Under the pieces are notes generated by a model. The model saw nothing but the letters and a program-made list of their open reading frames with translations. It did no database searches and was not told the origin of the DNA. DNA of 64,000 nucleotides from Scatosoma sp045660265 (lineage in GTDB: Bacteria > Bacillota > Clostridia > Christensenellales > Borkfalkiaceae). This document shows, in pieces, positions 26,227 through 35,572 of the stretch (positions are counted from its first letter, which is position 1; the number at the start of each line of letters is the position of its first letter). Where the stretch lies: assembly GCA_045660265.1 (NCBI GenBank), contig JAZRDM010000038.1, positions 1 through 64,000 on the forward strand, given 5' to 3'. Position numbers and translations under genes: made by a program.

Positions 26227-28821
26227 ATGGCTAAAAAAGAAACCAGCCCCGAATTAACGGAGGAATTTAAGAAAACACTCGCCATGACGAAACTGCTCGA
26301 CGTCGAAGTTGACGACGAGTTAAAGCGTTCGTTTATCGCATACGCTATGGCGGTTAATAAATCGAGAGCAATCCCCGCCGTGCGCGACGGTTTAAAACCC
26401 GTTCACAGAAGAATTTTATTCTCCATGCACGAAATGGGGCTTTACAACGATAAAGCGTATCGTAAATGCGCTCGTATCGCCGGCGACTGTATGGGTAAAT
26501 ACCATCCCCACGGCGACAGCTCGGTATACGACGCGCTCGTACGTTTAGCGCAAGAATTTACCATCAGCTTCCCGCTTGTAGACGGGCACGGTAACTTTGG
26601 TTCGGTAGACGGCGACAGCGCCGCTGCAATGCGTTACACCGAAGCAAGACTTACCAAGCTCGCTTCGGAAATGCTGAAAGACTTGGATAAAGAAACGGTA
26701 GATTTCATTCCCAACTTCGACGGCAGCGAAGAAGAACCCACCGTATTGCCTGCAAGATATCCCAACTTGCTTGTCAACGGTTCGGACGGTATCGCCGTAG
26801 GTATGGCGACGAACATTCCTCCCCATAACCTCGCCGAAGTAATCGACGGTACGATTGCCATGATTGACAACCCCGAAATCACGGTAGACGAATTGATGGA
26901 ATACGTACCCGCGCCCGACTTCCCTACCGGTGGTATTATCATGGGCAGAAGCGGTATCAGAAAGGCATATAGAACGGGTCAAGGCAACCTTGTCATTCGC
27001 TCCAAATGCGAAATCGAAGAATACGGTACGGGCGGTAATACCCGTTCGCGCATTATCGTAACGGAAATCCCTTACCAAGTAAATAAAGCAATGCTTATTA
27101 AAACCATGGCAGACATGGTAAGAGATAAGCGCTTAGAAGGCATTTCGGATATCCGCGACGAATCGGATAGAGACGGTATGCGTATCGTAATCGGGTGCAA
27201 AAAGGACGCAAACGCACAAGTTGTACTCAACACGCTGTATAAAAAGACCAAATTACAAATTTCAGATGGTATCATCTTGCTCGCGCTCGTTGAAAACGGC
27301 ACGGAACCCAAGAACTTAAACCTTCGCGAAATTTTGTATCATTATTTGCAACACCAAAAAGAAGTTATCACCCGCCGTACCCGTTACGAACTCAACAAAA
27401 CGGAAGAACGCGCGCACCTTATCGCAGGCTTAGTACTCGCGCTTGCAAATATTGACGAAGTTATCAAAATTATCAAAACGTCGGCTGACAGAGGCGCGGC
27501 AATCGCAGGCTTGACGGGCGCGTTTGAATTAGACGAAAAACAAGCTATCGCAATTTTGGAAATGCGTTTGCAACGCTTAACTTCTTTGGAAGTAGAAAAG
27601 CTTAAGGAAGAGTTAGTTGCGCTCCAAAATACGATTGCAGACTTAAAGGACATTCTCGCAAACGAATGGCGTGTTATGCAAATTATCAGAGCGGACTTAA
27701 CGGAAATCAAAAGCAAATATCCTTCGCCTAGAAAGACGGAAATTTCCGTGGATTACGGCTCGATTGACGACGAAGACCTTATCGAAAGAGAAGACGTGGT
27801 TATTTCGCTTACCCACTCTGGTTATATCAAGCGTTTGCCTGTTGCCGAATACAAGGCGCAAGGCAGAGGCGGAAGAGGTATTACGGCGCACAGACCTAAG
27901 GATGAAGACTACGTTGAAAAAATGTTCGTAGCTTGCACGCACGATCCTATCTTGCTCTTCTCGTCGAAAGGTAAGGTATATTCGATTAAGGGCTACGAAA
28001 TTCCCGAAGCAAACCGTACGGCAAGAGGTAGAGCGGTGGTAAATATTGTTCAGCTTGATCCGGGCGAAAAGGTAGAAACGGTATTGCCTATGCGCGAAGA
28101 CGGTGCCGGCTATCTCGTAATGGCAACCAAGAAAGGCTTAATCAAGAAAACGGCTACCAGCGAATTTGCGCGTATCGCAAGAAACGGTAAAATCGCTATT
28201 AGCTTGACGGAAGACGACCAATTGATGTCCGTTCAATTCGCAACGGGCGAAGACGAAATCTTGGTAGCGTCCAAGGCAGGTAAGTGTATTCACTTCTCCG
28301 AAAACGACGTTCGTCCTACGGGCAGAGGCTCGCAAGGTGTTCGCGCTATTATGCTGGACAAGGAAGACGAGCTGGTAGATATGCTTATTGTAGATAAGAC
28401 GCAAGACATCTTCACGTTGACGTCTAACGGTTATGGTAAGCGTTCGTCTATTGACGATTACAGATTGCAAAGCCGCGGCGGTAAAGGTATCAAAGCGGGT
28501 GTATTCAACGACAAGACGGGCTATCTTGTCAATATGAAGATGGTAACGGACGATAACGATATTATGATTATCACGACGGGCGGTACGATTATCCGTATGC
28601 ACGCAGACACCATTTCCCGTATCGGCAGAACGACGCGCGGCGTGCGTGTAATGAACGTAAAAGACAGCTTAGTGGCAACGGTAGACGTAACCGAACGCGA
28701 CGACGAAGCAGAAACGCAAGCACCCGAAGAAACGGCGGCGGATTTATCCCCTGAAGAATTAGCAGAAGGCGTAGAAAACGAAGTAGTAGAAGAAACGACG
28801 GAAACTGCTTCTGAAGAGTAA
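26227..28821 (+). CDS. gyrA: DNA gyrase subunit A
   Basis: GyrA cuts and rejoins DNA. The 864-residue product shows the breakage-reunion domain with the active-site tyrosine in AAMRYTEARLT, and the region KYHPHGDSSVYDALVRLAQ, which keeps the Ser and Asp corresponding to E. coli Ser83 and Asp87 that are changed in many quinolone-resistant strains. The C-terminal beta-pinwheel includes the GyrA-box QGRGGRGITAH, needed for DNA wrapping and typical of gyrase rather than topoisomerase IV, plus a second QSRGGKGIKAG. It ends in an acidic tail of about 45 residues. AGGAGAG precedes the ATG. Confidence 0.97.
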   Translation: MAKKETSPELTEEFKKTLAMTKLLDVEVDDELKRSFIAYAMAVNKSRAIPAVRDGLKPVHRRILFSMHEMGLYNDKAYRKCARIAGDCMGKYHPHGDSSVYDALVRLAQEFTISFPLVDGHGNFGSVDGDSAAAMRYTEARLTKLASEMLKDLDKETVDFIPNFDGSEEEPTVLPARYPNLLVNGSDGIAVGMATNIPPHNLAEVIDGTIAMIDNPEITVDELMEYVPAPDFPTGGIIMGRSGIRKAYRTGQGNLVIRSKCEIEEYGTGGNTRSRIIVTEIPYQVNKAMLIKTMADMVRDKRLEGISDIRDESDRDGMRIVIGCKKDANAQVVLNTLYKKTKLQISDGIILLALVENGTEPKNLNLREILYHYLQHQKEVITRRTRYELNKTEERAHLIAGLVLALANIDEVIKIIKTSADRGAAIAGLTGAFELDEKQAIAILEMRLQRLTSLEVEKLKEELVALQNTIADLKDILANEWRVMQIIRADLTEIKSKYPSPRKTEISVDYGSIDDEDLIEREDVVISLTHSGYIKRLPVAEYKAQGRGGRGITAHRPKDEDYVEKMFVACTHDPILLFSSKGKVYSIKGYEIPEANRTARGRAVVNIVQLDPGEKVETVLPMREDGAGYLVMATKKGLIKKTATSEFARIARNGKIAISLTEDDQLMSVQFATGEDEILVASKAGKCIHFSENDVRPTGRGSQGVRAIMLDKEDELVDMLIVDKTQDIFTLTSNGYGKRSSIDDYRLQSRGGKGIKAGVFNDKTGYLVNMKMVTDDNDIMIITTGGTIIRMHADTISRIGRTTRGVRVMNVKDSLVATVDVTERDDEAETQAPEETAADLSPEELAEGVENEVVEETTETASEE

Positions 28822-28829
28822 CAAGAAAA

Positions 28830-28865
28830 AAAGAGAATTAGGCTAGACCTAATTCTCTTTTTGTT
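28830..28865 (+). terminator. Rho-independent terminator
   Basis: A 13-bp perfect stem (28830-28842 with 28848-28860) with loop CTAGA and a T tract ends the gyrase operon and marks the left border of the restriction-modification cassette. Confidence 0.9.
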
Positions 28866-28876
28866 ATATAAAATGC

Positions 28877-28905
28877 TTGATATTATTCGAGATATGGAAT
28901 ATAAT
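28877..28905 (+). promoter_or_regulatory. Promoter of the restriction-modification cassette
   Basis: TTGATA (28877-28882), 17-nt spacer, TATAAT (28900-28905). Confidence 0.65.
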
Positions 28906-28936
28906 ATAACTATACTTTGTAAGGTAGGAGTTTAAT

Positions 28937-30007
28937 ATGATTCAATATATGTCGGCAAGAGAAGCTGCAGAAAAATGGAACATTTCTCAAAGAAGAGTAT
29001 CTATTCTTTGTTCAGAAAATAGGATTCCCAACGTTGCAATGCTTGGAAATATGTGGTTGATTCCTCGTGATGCACAAAAGCCTGAAGATGCAAGAATGAA
29101 GAAAAAAGTTGTAACAAAGGAAGAAAATACACACCCTTTTATAAAATGGGCAGGGGGGAAAGGTCAAATATTAGACGTGCTAAAAGCAAATTTGCCTGAA
29201 GGTATTGGGGATAGAATTACCAAATATGCCGAGCCGTTTGTGGGTGGCGGCGCACTTTTATTTGCTCTTTTAAATGAATACACTTTTGAAGAAGTATATA
29301 TAAACGACAATAATAAAGAACTGATGAACGCGTTTTCCGTTATAAAAACGGATTGTGAGAATTTAATTGAGTTTTTGTACCAATTACAAGAAGAATATAT
29401 AAATAGAACTATTGAAGAACAGCAGGAGTATTATTATCAAAAACGAGATTTGTTTAATGAGGTTTTATTGTCGCCGGAAACAAGCGTATTGAAAGCGGCT
29501 TTATTTATTTTTATCAACAAAACGTGTTTTAACGGATTGTATCGTGTTAATAAATCGGGAAAGTTTAACGTTCCTGCGGGCAAATATAAAAATCCGTTAA
29601 TTTGCGATGAAAAAAATTTAATAAAGATTTCTAAAAAATTGCAAAATGTAACGATTCGCTGTTGCGATTATCATGACGCTGAAAACTTTGCCGACGAAAA
29701 TACTTTGGTTTATTTTGATCCGCCTTACCGGCCATTGAATGTTACTTCTGCTTTTACGTCTTATACCGAAAATCAATTTACTGATAAAGATCAAATAGAG
29801 CTTGCGAATTTTTATAAAAGGTTATCGGATAACGGAGTTAAGGTTTTGTTAAGCAATTCCGATCCGCACAATGTTGATTTTGATGATAATTTCTTTGATG
29901 ATTTGTATGCGGGATTTGAAATACAACGTATTACGGCTACTAGAATGATAAACAGTAAAGCGGAAAAACGTGGAAACGTTACTGAACTTTTGATTAAAAA
30001 TTACTAA
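28937..30007 (+). CDS. Dam/DpnM-type adenine-N6 DNA methyltransferase with N-terminal HTH
   Basis: The 356-residue protein begins with a short MerR/excisionase-type helix-turn-helix (SAREAAEKWNISQRRVSILC, about residues 1-50), followed from about residue 65 by a class alpha adenine-N6 methyltransferase: FIKWAGGKGQI (SAM binding), EPFVGGGALLFALL, and the catalytic DPPYRPL, which matches the D-P-P-Y type of Dam/DpnM enzymes. It presumably methylates the recognition site of the adjacent nuclease. The fused HTH could let the methyltransferase control the cassette, as controller proteins do elsewhere. The gene is AT-richer than gyrA. GTAGGAG supports the start. Confidence 0.9.
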   Translation: MIQYMSAREAAEKWNISQRRVSILCSENRIPNVAMLGNMWLIPRDAQKPEDARMKKKVVTKEENTHPFIKWAGGKGQILDVLKANLPEGIGDRITKYAEPFVGGGALLFALLNEYTFEEVYINDNNKELMNAFSVIKTDCENLIEFLYQLQEEYINRTIEEQQEYYYQKRDLFNEVLLSPETSVLKAALFIFINKTCFNGLYRVNKSGKFNVPAGKYKNPLICDEKNLIKISKKLQNVTIRCCDYHDAENFADENTLVYFDPPYRPLNVTSAFTSYTENQFTDKDQIELANFYKRLSDNGVKVLLSNSDPHNVDFDDNFFDDLYAGFEIQRITATRMINSKAEKRGNVTELLIKNY

Positions 30008-30020
30008 AGGAGAAATACAA

Positions 30021-30560
30021 ATGATAAAAAGCGGAAAAGGCGGGGGGAATACTCGAACGGGATTGGTTTTTGAAGGAAAAACAGATTTATCGACATTTTT
30101 GAGTCAACAACCACATTATAGCATTAGCGGACATGATGTTTATTATAACGAGAATAAAGTAGCAGAAGTCTATAAAAAATATAATTTTTACAGTGTTTTT
30201 TTAACGAAATTAAATATCAATTGGAAAAACTATATATCAAAAAGATTATTGCCTGATGATAGTATTTTTGTATTATTAAACAATAAGCTTTTTATAATTG
30301 AATGTAAACATCAAGAAGTTGCAGGATCGGTTGATGAGAAATTACAAACCTGTGATTTTAAAAAGAGGCAATATAAAAAATTAATGGCCCCGGCAAATAT
30401 AGATGTTGAATATATTTATTTGTTGGATGATTGGTTTAGAAAAGAACAATATAAAGATGTGTTAAATTATATTCATTCTGTTGGTTGCGATTACTATTTT
30501 GAATATATACCTCTCCAACGTTTAGGATTACCTGTTCCAACTGAATTGATAGAAGATTAA
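30021..30560 (+). CDS. Putative type II restriction endonuclease, PD-(D/E)XK fold
   Basis: A 179-residue protein between two DNA methyltransferases. It contains a PD-(D/E)XK-like core: LPDDSIFVLLNNKLFIIECK, giving the acidic residue and the ECK that bind catalytic magnesium, followed by the Q-rich helix VDEKLQTCDFKKRQY. The N-terminus is glycine-rich and basic (KSGKGGGNTRTG). Fold, size and position all fit a type II endonuclease that cuts the sequence protected by the neighbours. The recognition site is not readable from the sequence. AAAGGAG precedes the start, and the next gene begins one base after the stop. Confidence 0.8.
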   Translation: MIKSGKGGGNTRTGLVFEGKTDLSTFLSQQPHYSISGHDVYYNENKVAEVYKKYNFYSVFLTKLNINWKNYISKRLLPDDSIFVLLNNKLFIIECKHQEVAGSVDEKLQTCDFKKRQYKKLMAPANIDVEYIYLLDDWFRKEQYKDVLNYIHSVGCDYYFEYIPLQRLGLPVPTELIED

Positions 30561-30561
30561 T

Positions 30562-31308
30562 ATGAAAAAGAAAGAAAAAAAAGAAAAGTGGAATCCAGAT
30601 AATTTTGAATTAGAAACAAATACTGTTTGGAGTTTCCCAAATCGCGGGAAGTGGGCGACACACGACGCAAAATGGCGCGGTAATTGGTCGCCGTATATTC
30701 CACGTAATGTTATCATGCGTTATTCATCTGAAGGGGATACCGTTTTAGATCAATTTGTGGGCGGTGGTACAACTGCCGTTGAAGCGAAACTAACAAAGCG
30801 AAATTTTATTGGCGTTGATATAAATCCCGTAGCAATAGAACGGTCTATGGAAAAATGTAATTTTGGGTACGATTCTCCATCGGAAATTACGTTTATACTT
30901 GGCGATGCTCGCAAATTGGATTTATCGGACGAATCGGTGGACTTAGTTTGTACGCACCCACCTTATGCGGATATTATTCAATATAGCGAAGATATTGATG
31001 GCGATTTATCTCACTTAAAAATGAAAGAATTTTTATGCGAAATGGGAAAGGTGGCAGACGAAGCCTATCGTGTATTAAAAAAAGGGAAATTTTGCGCGAT
31101 TCTTATGGGTGATACGCGCAAAAATGGTATGGTTCAGCCGTTAGGATTTGAAACAATGCGCCTTTTTGAATTGGCAGGCTTTAAAACGAAAGAAATTATT
31201 ATTAAAGAACAGCATAATTGTAAGGCAACAGGCTTTTGGAAAACAAATAGTATAAAGCATAATTTTTTGCTTTTAGCGCACGAATATCTATTTATTTTTA
31301 AGAAGTAA
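30562..31308 (+). CDS. Second DNA methyltransferase, N6/N4 (beta) class
   Basis: This 248-residue enzyme carries the SAM-binding loop LDQFVGGGTTAVEAKL, GVDINPVAIE and the catalytic motif THPPYADIIQY (class D/S/T/H-PPY), in the order typical of the N6-adenine/N4-cytosine DNA methylases. Two different methyltransferases beside one nuclease are typical of systems with an asymmetric site, where each strand needs its own enzyme, or of DpnII-like systems with a second methylase. Which applies is unknown. It starts one base after the nuclease, is AT-rich and ends at a terminator. Confidence 0.85.
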   Translation: MKKKEKKEKWNPDNFELETNTVWSFPNRGKWATHDAKWRGNWSPYIPRNVIMRYSSEGDTVLDQFVGGGTTAVEAKLTKRNFIGVDINPVAIERSMEKCNFGYDSPSEITFILGDARKLDLSDESVDLVCTHPPYADIIQYSEDIDGDLSHLKMKEFLCEMGKVADEAYRVLKKGKFCAILMGDTRKNGMVQPLGFETMRLFELAGFKTKEIIIKEQHNCKATGFWKTNSIKHNFLLLAHEYLFIFKK

Positions 31309-31311
31309 TAT

Positions 31312-31347
31312 AAAAAATCAGGCTTCAATTAAAGCCTGATTTTTTTA
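31312..31347. terminator. Terminator closing the restriction-modification cassette
   Basis: AAATCAGGCTT/AAGCCTGATTT with A- and T-runs at either side; it can serve both the plus-strand cassette and the convergent P-type ATPase gene. Confidence 0.83.
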
Positions 31348-31359
31348 ATTCGTTTGAAA

Positions 31360-33954
31360 TTAACTATCCACAGGGTTCATCATATCAAACAGCCTTATCA
31401 AAACGTCGGAAATAGGGATTGCCGCTTGTACGATAATAATAATCATCAAAATTTGCGGTAAGGTAAATTGCAAACTGCTCCAACCGCTAAACACAATGTC
31501 GCCTAAAACAGGCACGGAAATTACCAAACAGCACAACCCCATCGAACCGATAAAGATAATCGAACGCAGTACGTTAAACGGCTGACAAATTCTAAACAGC
31601 ATTACAAGCCCCGTAAACGTTAGCGCCAACATCATTAAAGCGTTGTATTCATTAGTATCTGCACCTTCCGCGGTAATCAGCCCCATACCTTCGGAAATTC
31701 CCGTTTTATGCACGATATACAGCGATAAAATCCCGATGGCCATTGTAATAGAGCCCGGTAGCGCCCTGCTTAAAACGTAGGGGATAAACTTGCCTTTGAC
31801 GCGGTTGGTATTCGGCTGTACCGAAAGTGCGAAAGAGGGGATGGCAGAAACGAGCAACTCAAACATCATCATATTGTTTGTTGTGAAGAAGTACGCGCTG
31901 CTCAGCGAGATGCAAGTGATAGCAAGGAACAAAATCAAAAACGTCTTCATAATGTACAGCGAAGCCGAGTTTTTGATGTTGTTAATAACCCGCCGCCCTT
32001 CGTTTACGATATGCGGCATCGAGCCGAAATTGTTATCCTGCAACACAAGGTTTGAGATATTTCTCGCCGCTTCGCTGCCCGACGCAACGGATACGGCGCA
32101 GTCGGCTTCTTTCATTGCCAAAATATCGTTAACGCCGTCGCCCGTCATGGCAACGGTATTGCCTGCTTTTTTAATCGCGCGGATTAAGATAGCTTTTTGC
32201 TCGGGGGTAACGCGGCCAAACACCGTGTATTCTTTGGCTGCGGTTTCTACTTCAATATCCGACAAGCCTTCCAACGAGATGAAATGCGACGCGTTGCGGA
32301 TACCCGCGCGTCTAGCCACTTCGGAAACGGTTACGGGGTTATCCCCCGAAATAACCTTTACGTCCACGTCGTTTTCTTTAAACCATTTAATCGTTTCAAT
32401 AGCGTCGGGACGGATATTATCTGAAAGCGTAATTAAAGCGATAGGTCTAAACCCGCCAGGTGCTTTATCTCCCGAAATTTGTCCCGTAGAATGCGCCACT
32501 ACCAGTACGCGCAAGCCCATTTGCGCATATTGCTTAATAATTTTTTCCACACGGATAGGCATGGGCTTTAATACGAATTCAGGAGCACCCAGCGCAAACG
32601 TTCCGTTTTCGCCAAAGGATACGGCGGAGAACTTTCTCGCCGACGAGAAGGGCATTGTCGCTGTCGCATGCAACGCGCTGGAATGCCCAAATCTATCGTT
32701 TAACGCAATGGAAGTTTGGTTATTATCATCCAGCGACGCCAACATAGAGCCTAAAATATCATCTAACGAATAGCCCGTGTTATTGTTCAACAGCAAGCAG
32801 TCGCTTACCTTCATGCGCCCGTCTGTAATCGTACCCGTTTTATCAAGGCAAAGCACGTTGACGCGCGCTAGCATTTCCAGCGAATACATATCTTGTACAA
32901 GGGTGTTATACTTCGCAAGACGAATGATACCCAAGGACAAAGCAACGGTGGTAAGCAGTAACAAGCCCGACGGAATCATACCGATAACAACCGAACAGGT
33001 TTTTTGTATCGCCGTGTTCAAGTTCGGGTCGCTGCCAGCAAACAATGCGGCGAAGAACCCGCCGTGGCTGGAAAAATCAATGTCCGTTACGTTTGCAATA
33101 TTACGATAGTTAGTAAAGAACATAAAAATTGCAACGGGGACAATTGCAAACCCGATAATCTTGATAAACAAGGTGATAGAGTTCATAATTTCCGAGTTTG
33201 GACGCTTATACTTTTTCGCGCGTGCCGTCAATTTGTTGATATACGTTTCGTCGCCGATTTTATCTACGCGTACCGCAATACTGCCGCTTGCGACAAACGA
33301 ACCTGCAAATACTTGCTCTCCCGGTTCTTTTTTAATGGGAACGGATTCCCCCGTCAAAAGCGCTTCGTTAAATTCAGCCGAGCCGTCCAGCGCGATACAG
33401 TCTGCGGGGACTTGCTGTCCTGCGGAAAGGATTAAAATATCGTCGATAACGATTTCCGTAACCGCAATTTCTTTGCGTTTTCCGCCTCGGATAACCTTGG
33501 CGGTAGGGGAAGAGAGAATGGACAGCTTGTCGATTTTCTTCTTCGCGCGGATTTCTTGCACAATCCCTACAATGACGTTAATCCCAAAGATAAACACGAA
33601 AGTGAATTGCGCAAATTCCGCCCTTGCAAGCAATAGCGCGATAACGGCAAGGATACAAAGCAAGTTAAAGAAAGTAAAAATATTTCCAAAGAAAATACTC
33701 TTATACGACTTAGAATATTTTTTTGTCGTTTTATTCACTAAGCCTTGTGCGATACGCTCGTCCACTTGCGTTTGTGAAAGCCCAACGCTTGCCGAGGGAT
33801 TAAAACGCTGTATTTCGACAGGCGTTGGCTTTTTCGATTTATTCTTTTTTGATTTTGTCTCTTTTACTTTCGGAAAAAGCTCTTGAAACTTTCTATCTTG
33901 TTTTTCTTCTTCCGAAATATATTTAGGTTGTTTATTGTTTTTGTTGGAATTCAT
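31360..33954 (-). CDS. P-type cation-transporting ATPase (CtpE-like)
   Basis: The 864-residue membrane pump shows the P-type signature DKTGTITDGRM with the phosphorylated Asp, LLTGESVPI in the actuator domain, and MTGDGVNDILAMKEADCAV in the hinge. The conserved membrane motif, usually PEGL in calcium and related pumps, reads IPSGLLLLT here, as in the CtpE-type subgroup, whose mycobacterial member is implicated in calcium uptake. About ten membrane helices are present. A Lys-rich cytoplasmic N-terminus of about 60 residues precedes them. No known accessory subunit lies nearby. AAGGAG supports the start. The substrate should be treated as open; calcium is a guess from the subgroup. Confidence 0.88.
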   Translation of the reverse strand: MNSNKNNKQPKYISEEEKQDRKFQELFPKVKETKSKKNKSKKPTPVEIQRFNPSASVGLSQTQVDERIAQGLVNKTTKKYSKSYKSIFFGNIFTFFNLLCILAVIALLLARAEFAQFTFVFIFGINVIVGIVQEIRAKKKIDKLSILSSPTAKVIRGGKRKEIAVTEIVIDDILILSAGQQVPADCIALDGSAEFNEALLTGESVPIKKEPGEQVFAGSFVASGSIAVRVDKIGDETYINKLTARAKKYKRPNSEIMNSITLFIKIIGFAIVPVAIFMFFTNYRNIANVTDIDFSSHGGFFAALFAGSDPNLNTAIQKTCSVVIGMIPSGLLLLTTVALSLGIIRLAKYNTLVQDMYSLEMLARVNVLCLDKTGTITDGRMKVSDCLLLNNNTGYSLDDILGSMLASLDDNNQTSIALNDRFGHSSALHATATMPFSSARKFSAVSFGENGTFALGAPEFVLKPMPIRVEKIIKQYAQMGLRVLVVAHSTGQISGDKAPGGFRPIALITLSDNIRPDAIETIKWFKENDVDVKVISGDNPVTVSEVARRAGIRNASHFISLEGLSDIEVETAAKEYTVFGRVTPEQKAILIRAIKKAGNTVAMTGDGVNDILAMKEADCAVSVASGSEAARNISNLVLQDNNFGSMPHIVNEGRRVINNIKNSASLYIMKTFLILFLAITCISLSSAYFFTTNNMMMFELLVSAIPSFALSVQPNTNRVKGKFIPYVLSRALPGSITMAIGILSLYIVHKTGISEGMGLITAEGADTNEYNALMMLALTFTGLVMLFRICQPFNVLRSIIFIGSMGLCCLVISVPVLGDIVFSGWSSLQFTLPQILMIIIIVQAAIPISDVLIRLFDMMNPVDS

Positions 33955-33970
33955 ACTAACTCCTTATTTC

Positions 33971-34025
33971 TTCGTCTTTAGACGAAATACATTCTTATTA
34001 TAGCACAGCATTTTCAAAAACACAA
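33971..34025 (-). promoter_or_regulatory. P-type ATPase promoter and leader hairpin
   Basis: Minus-strand TTGTGT (34025-34020), 17-nt spacer, TATAAT (34002-33997). The leader can form TTCGTC-ttta-GACGAA (33971-33986) just before the ribosome-binding site. Confidence 0.6.
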
Positions 34026-34066
34026 GTTTTTTACGAAAATTTCGTTGGATTTTGCTTGCCTTTTAA

Positions 34067-34095
34067 TTGCAATTCGGCAAAAAAAGTTGTATAAT
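34067..34095 (+). promoter_or_regulatory. serS promoter
   Basis: TTGCAA (34067-34072), 17-nt spacer, TATAAT (34090-34095), divergent from the ATPase promoter. The leader is only about 30 nt, so there is no T-box. Confidence 0.7.
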
Positions 34096-34127
34096 AAGTA
34101 TGATAAAGTAAAAAATGAGGTGCCACT

Positions 34128-35417
34128 ATGATTGATATCAATCTTATTAGAACCAATCCAGAGCTTGTAAAAGAAAATATTAAAAGAAAATTCCAAGATA
34201 AAAAATTGCCCCTTGTAGACGAAGTGTTAGAGCTTGACGTAAAACGCCGTGCATTGATTGCGGAAGGCGACACGTTGCGTTCGGCAAGAAACACCCTTTC
34301 TAAACAAGTTGGTATGTTGATGAAAGCAGGCGACAAAGAGGGCGCAGAAAAAATTAAAGCGCAAGTAAAAGCGGACGCTGATAGATTGCTTGCAATCGAA
34401 AAGGAAGCGGAAGAAGTAGAAACGGCGCTTAAAAAAGCAATGATGGCAATCCCCAACATTATCGCCGACGACGTTCCCGTAGGGAAAGACGATTCCGAAA
34501 ACGTCGAGCTTGCTCGCTTTGGCGAAGCAAAAGAATCGGATTTTGAAATCCCTTACCACCTTGACATTTTAGAAAATCTCGATGGTATCGACGTTGATTC
34601 CGCCCGCCGTACTTCCGGCCAAGGCTTCTACTACTTGACAGGGGATATCGCAAGATTGCACTCTGCGGTATTAAGCTACGCAAGAGATTTCATGATCGAC
34701 AAAGGCTTCACCTACGTCATTCCCCCTTACATGATTCACGGCGACGTTGTTTCCGGGGTTATGAGCTTTGACGAAATGGAAAATATGATGTACAAAATCG
34801 AAGGGGAAGACTTATACCTTATCGGTACGTCCGAGCATTCCATGATCGGCAGATTTATGGGTCAAATTATCGACGGTGCAAAGCTTCCTTTAACGCTTAC
34901 CAGCTATTCGCCTTGCTTCCGTAAAGAAAAGGGCGCACACGGTATCGAAGAACGCGGTATTTACCGTATTCATCAATTCGAAAAGCAAGAAATGATCGTC
35001 GTTTGTAAACCTGAAGAAAGCAACGACTGGTACGAAAAGCTTTGGTATTACACCGTTGAATTGTTCCGCTCCCTTGAAATCCCCGTAAGACAGCTTGGCT
35101 GCTGCTCGGGCGACTTGGCAGACTTGAAGTATAAGAGCTGCGACGTAGAAGCATGGAGCCCCCGTCAAAAGAAATTCTTTGAAGTTGGTTCGTGCTCGAA
35201 CTTGACGGACGCACAAGCAAGACGTCTTTCCATTCGTTATAAAGACAGCGACGGCAAGATAAAGCTTGCGCACACCTTAAACAACACGGTAGTGGCTCCC
35301 CCCCGTATGTTGATTGCATTTGTTGAAAATCATTTGCAAGCAGACGGCAGCGTACGTATCCCCGAAGCGTTGCGCGCTTATATGGGCGGGAAGAGCGTAA
35401 TCGTTCCGAAGAACTAA
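34128..35417 (+). CDS. serS: Seryl-tRNA synthetase
   Basis: SerRS charges serine onto tRNA-Ser and onto selenocysteine tRNA. The 429-residue class II synthetase has the N-terminal coiled-coil arm (about residues 25-105) that reads the long variable arm of tRNA-Ser, followed by a catalytic domain with LTLTSYSPCFRKEKGAHG (motif 2) and LNNTVVAPPRMLIAFVENH (motif 3), plus EVGSCSNLTDAQARR. GAGGTG supports the start. Confidence 0.97.
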   Translation: MIDINLIRTNPELVKENIKRKFQDKKLPLVDEVLELDVKRRALIAEGDTLRSARNTLSKQVGMLMKAGDKEGAEKIKAQVKADADRLLAIEKEAEEVETALKKAMMAIPNIIADDVPVGKDDSENVELARFGEAKESDFEIPYHLDILENLDGIDVDSARRTSGQGFYYLTGDIARLHSAVLSYARDFMIDKGFTYVIPPYMIHGDVVSGVMSFDEMENMMYKIEGEDLYLIGTSEHSMIGRFMGQIIDGAKLPLTLTSYSPCFRKEKGAHGIEERGIYRIHQFEKQEMIVVCKPEESNDWYEKLWYYTVELFRSLEIPVRQLGCCSGDLADLKYKSCDVEAWSPRQKKFFEVGSCSNLTDAQARRLSIRYKDSDGKIKLAHTLNNTVVAPPRMLIAFVENHLQADGSVRIPEALRAYMGGKSVIVPKN

Positions 35418-35430
35418 TTGCTTGCAAACA

Positions 35431-35550
35431 AGCTAAATGTGTATATACTACGCAATACTTCGTTGCGGTCCGCGTTCTCTAGCTCGTGTACGTCTATGTA
35501 CATTCCCTCGGGTGTTCCGCATTTTAACGTAAGTCAATGCGAAATTCGCT
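35431..35550 (+). repeat. Dispersed structured repeat, copy B
   Basis: Counterpart of 17417-17576. It keeps AAATGTGTATAT, CGTTGCGGTC, GTACGTCTATGTAC and CATTTTAACGTA but lacks about 30 bp in the right third. The central hairpin is kept with a G-U outer pair (GTGTAC/GTACAT), and the CGCAA...TTGCG hairpin is also retained. It follows serS. Confidence 0.65.
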
Positions 35551-35572
35551 CTTAAAAATCACAACAAAAAAT

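Noticed and set aside
31790..32773. 327-codon open frame antisense to the P-type ATPase gene
   Set aside because: A shadow frame; the ATPase motifs on the minus strand are unambiguous.
33955..34127. T-box leader before serS
   Set aside because: The predicted leader is only about 30 nt and lacks a T-box sequence.
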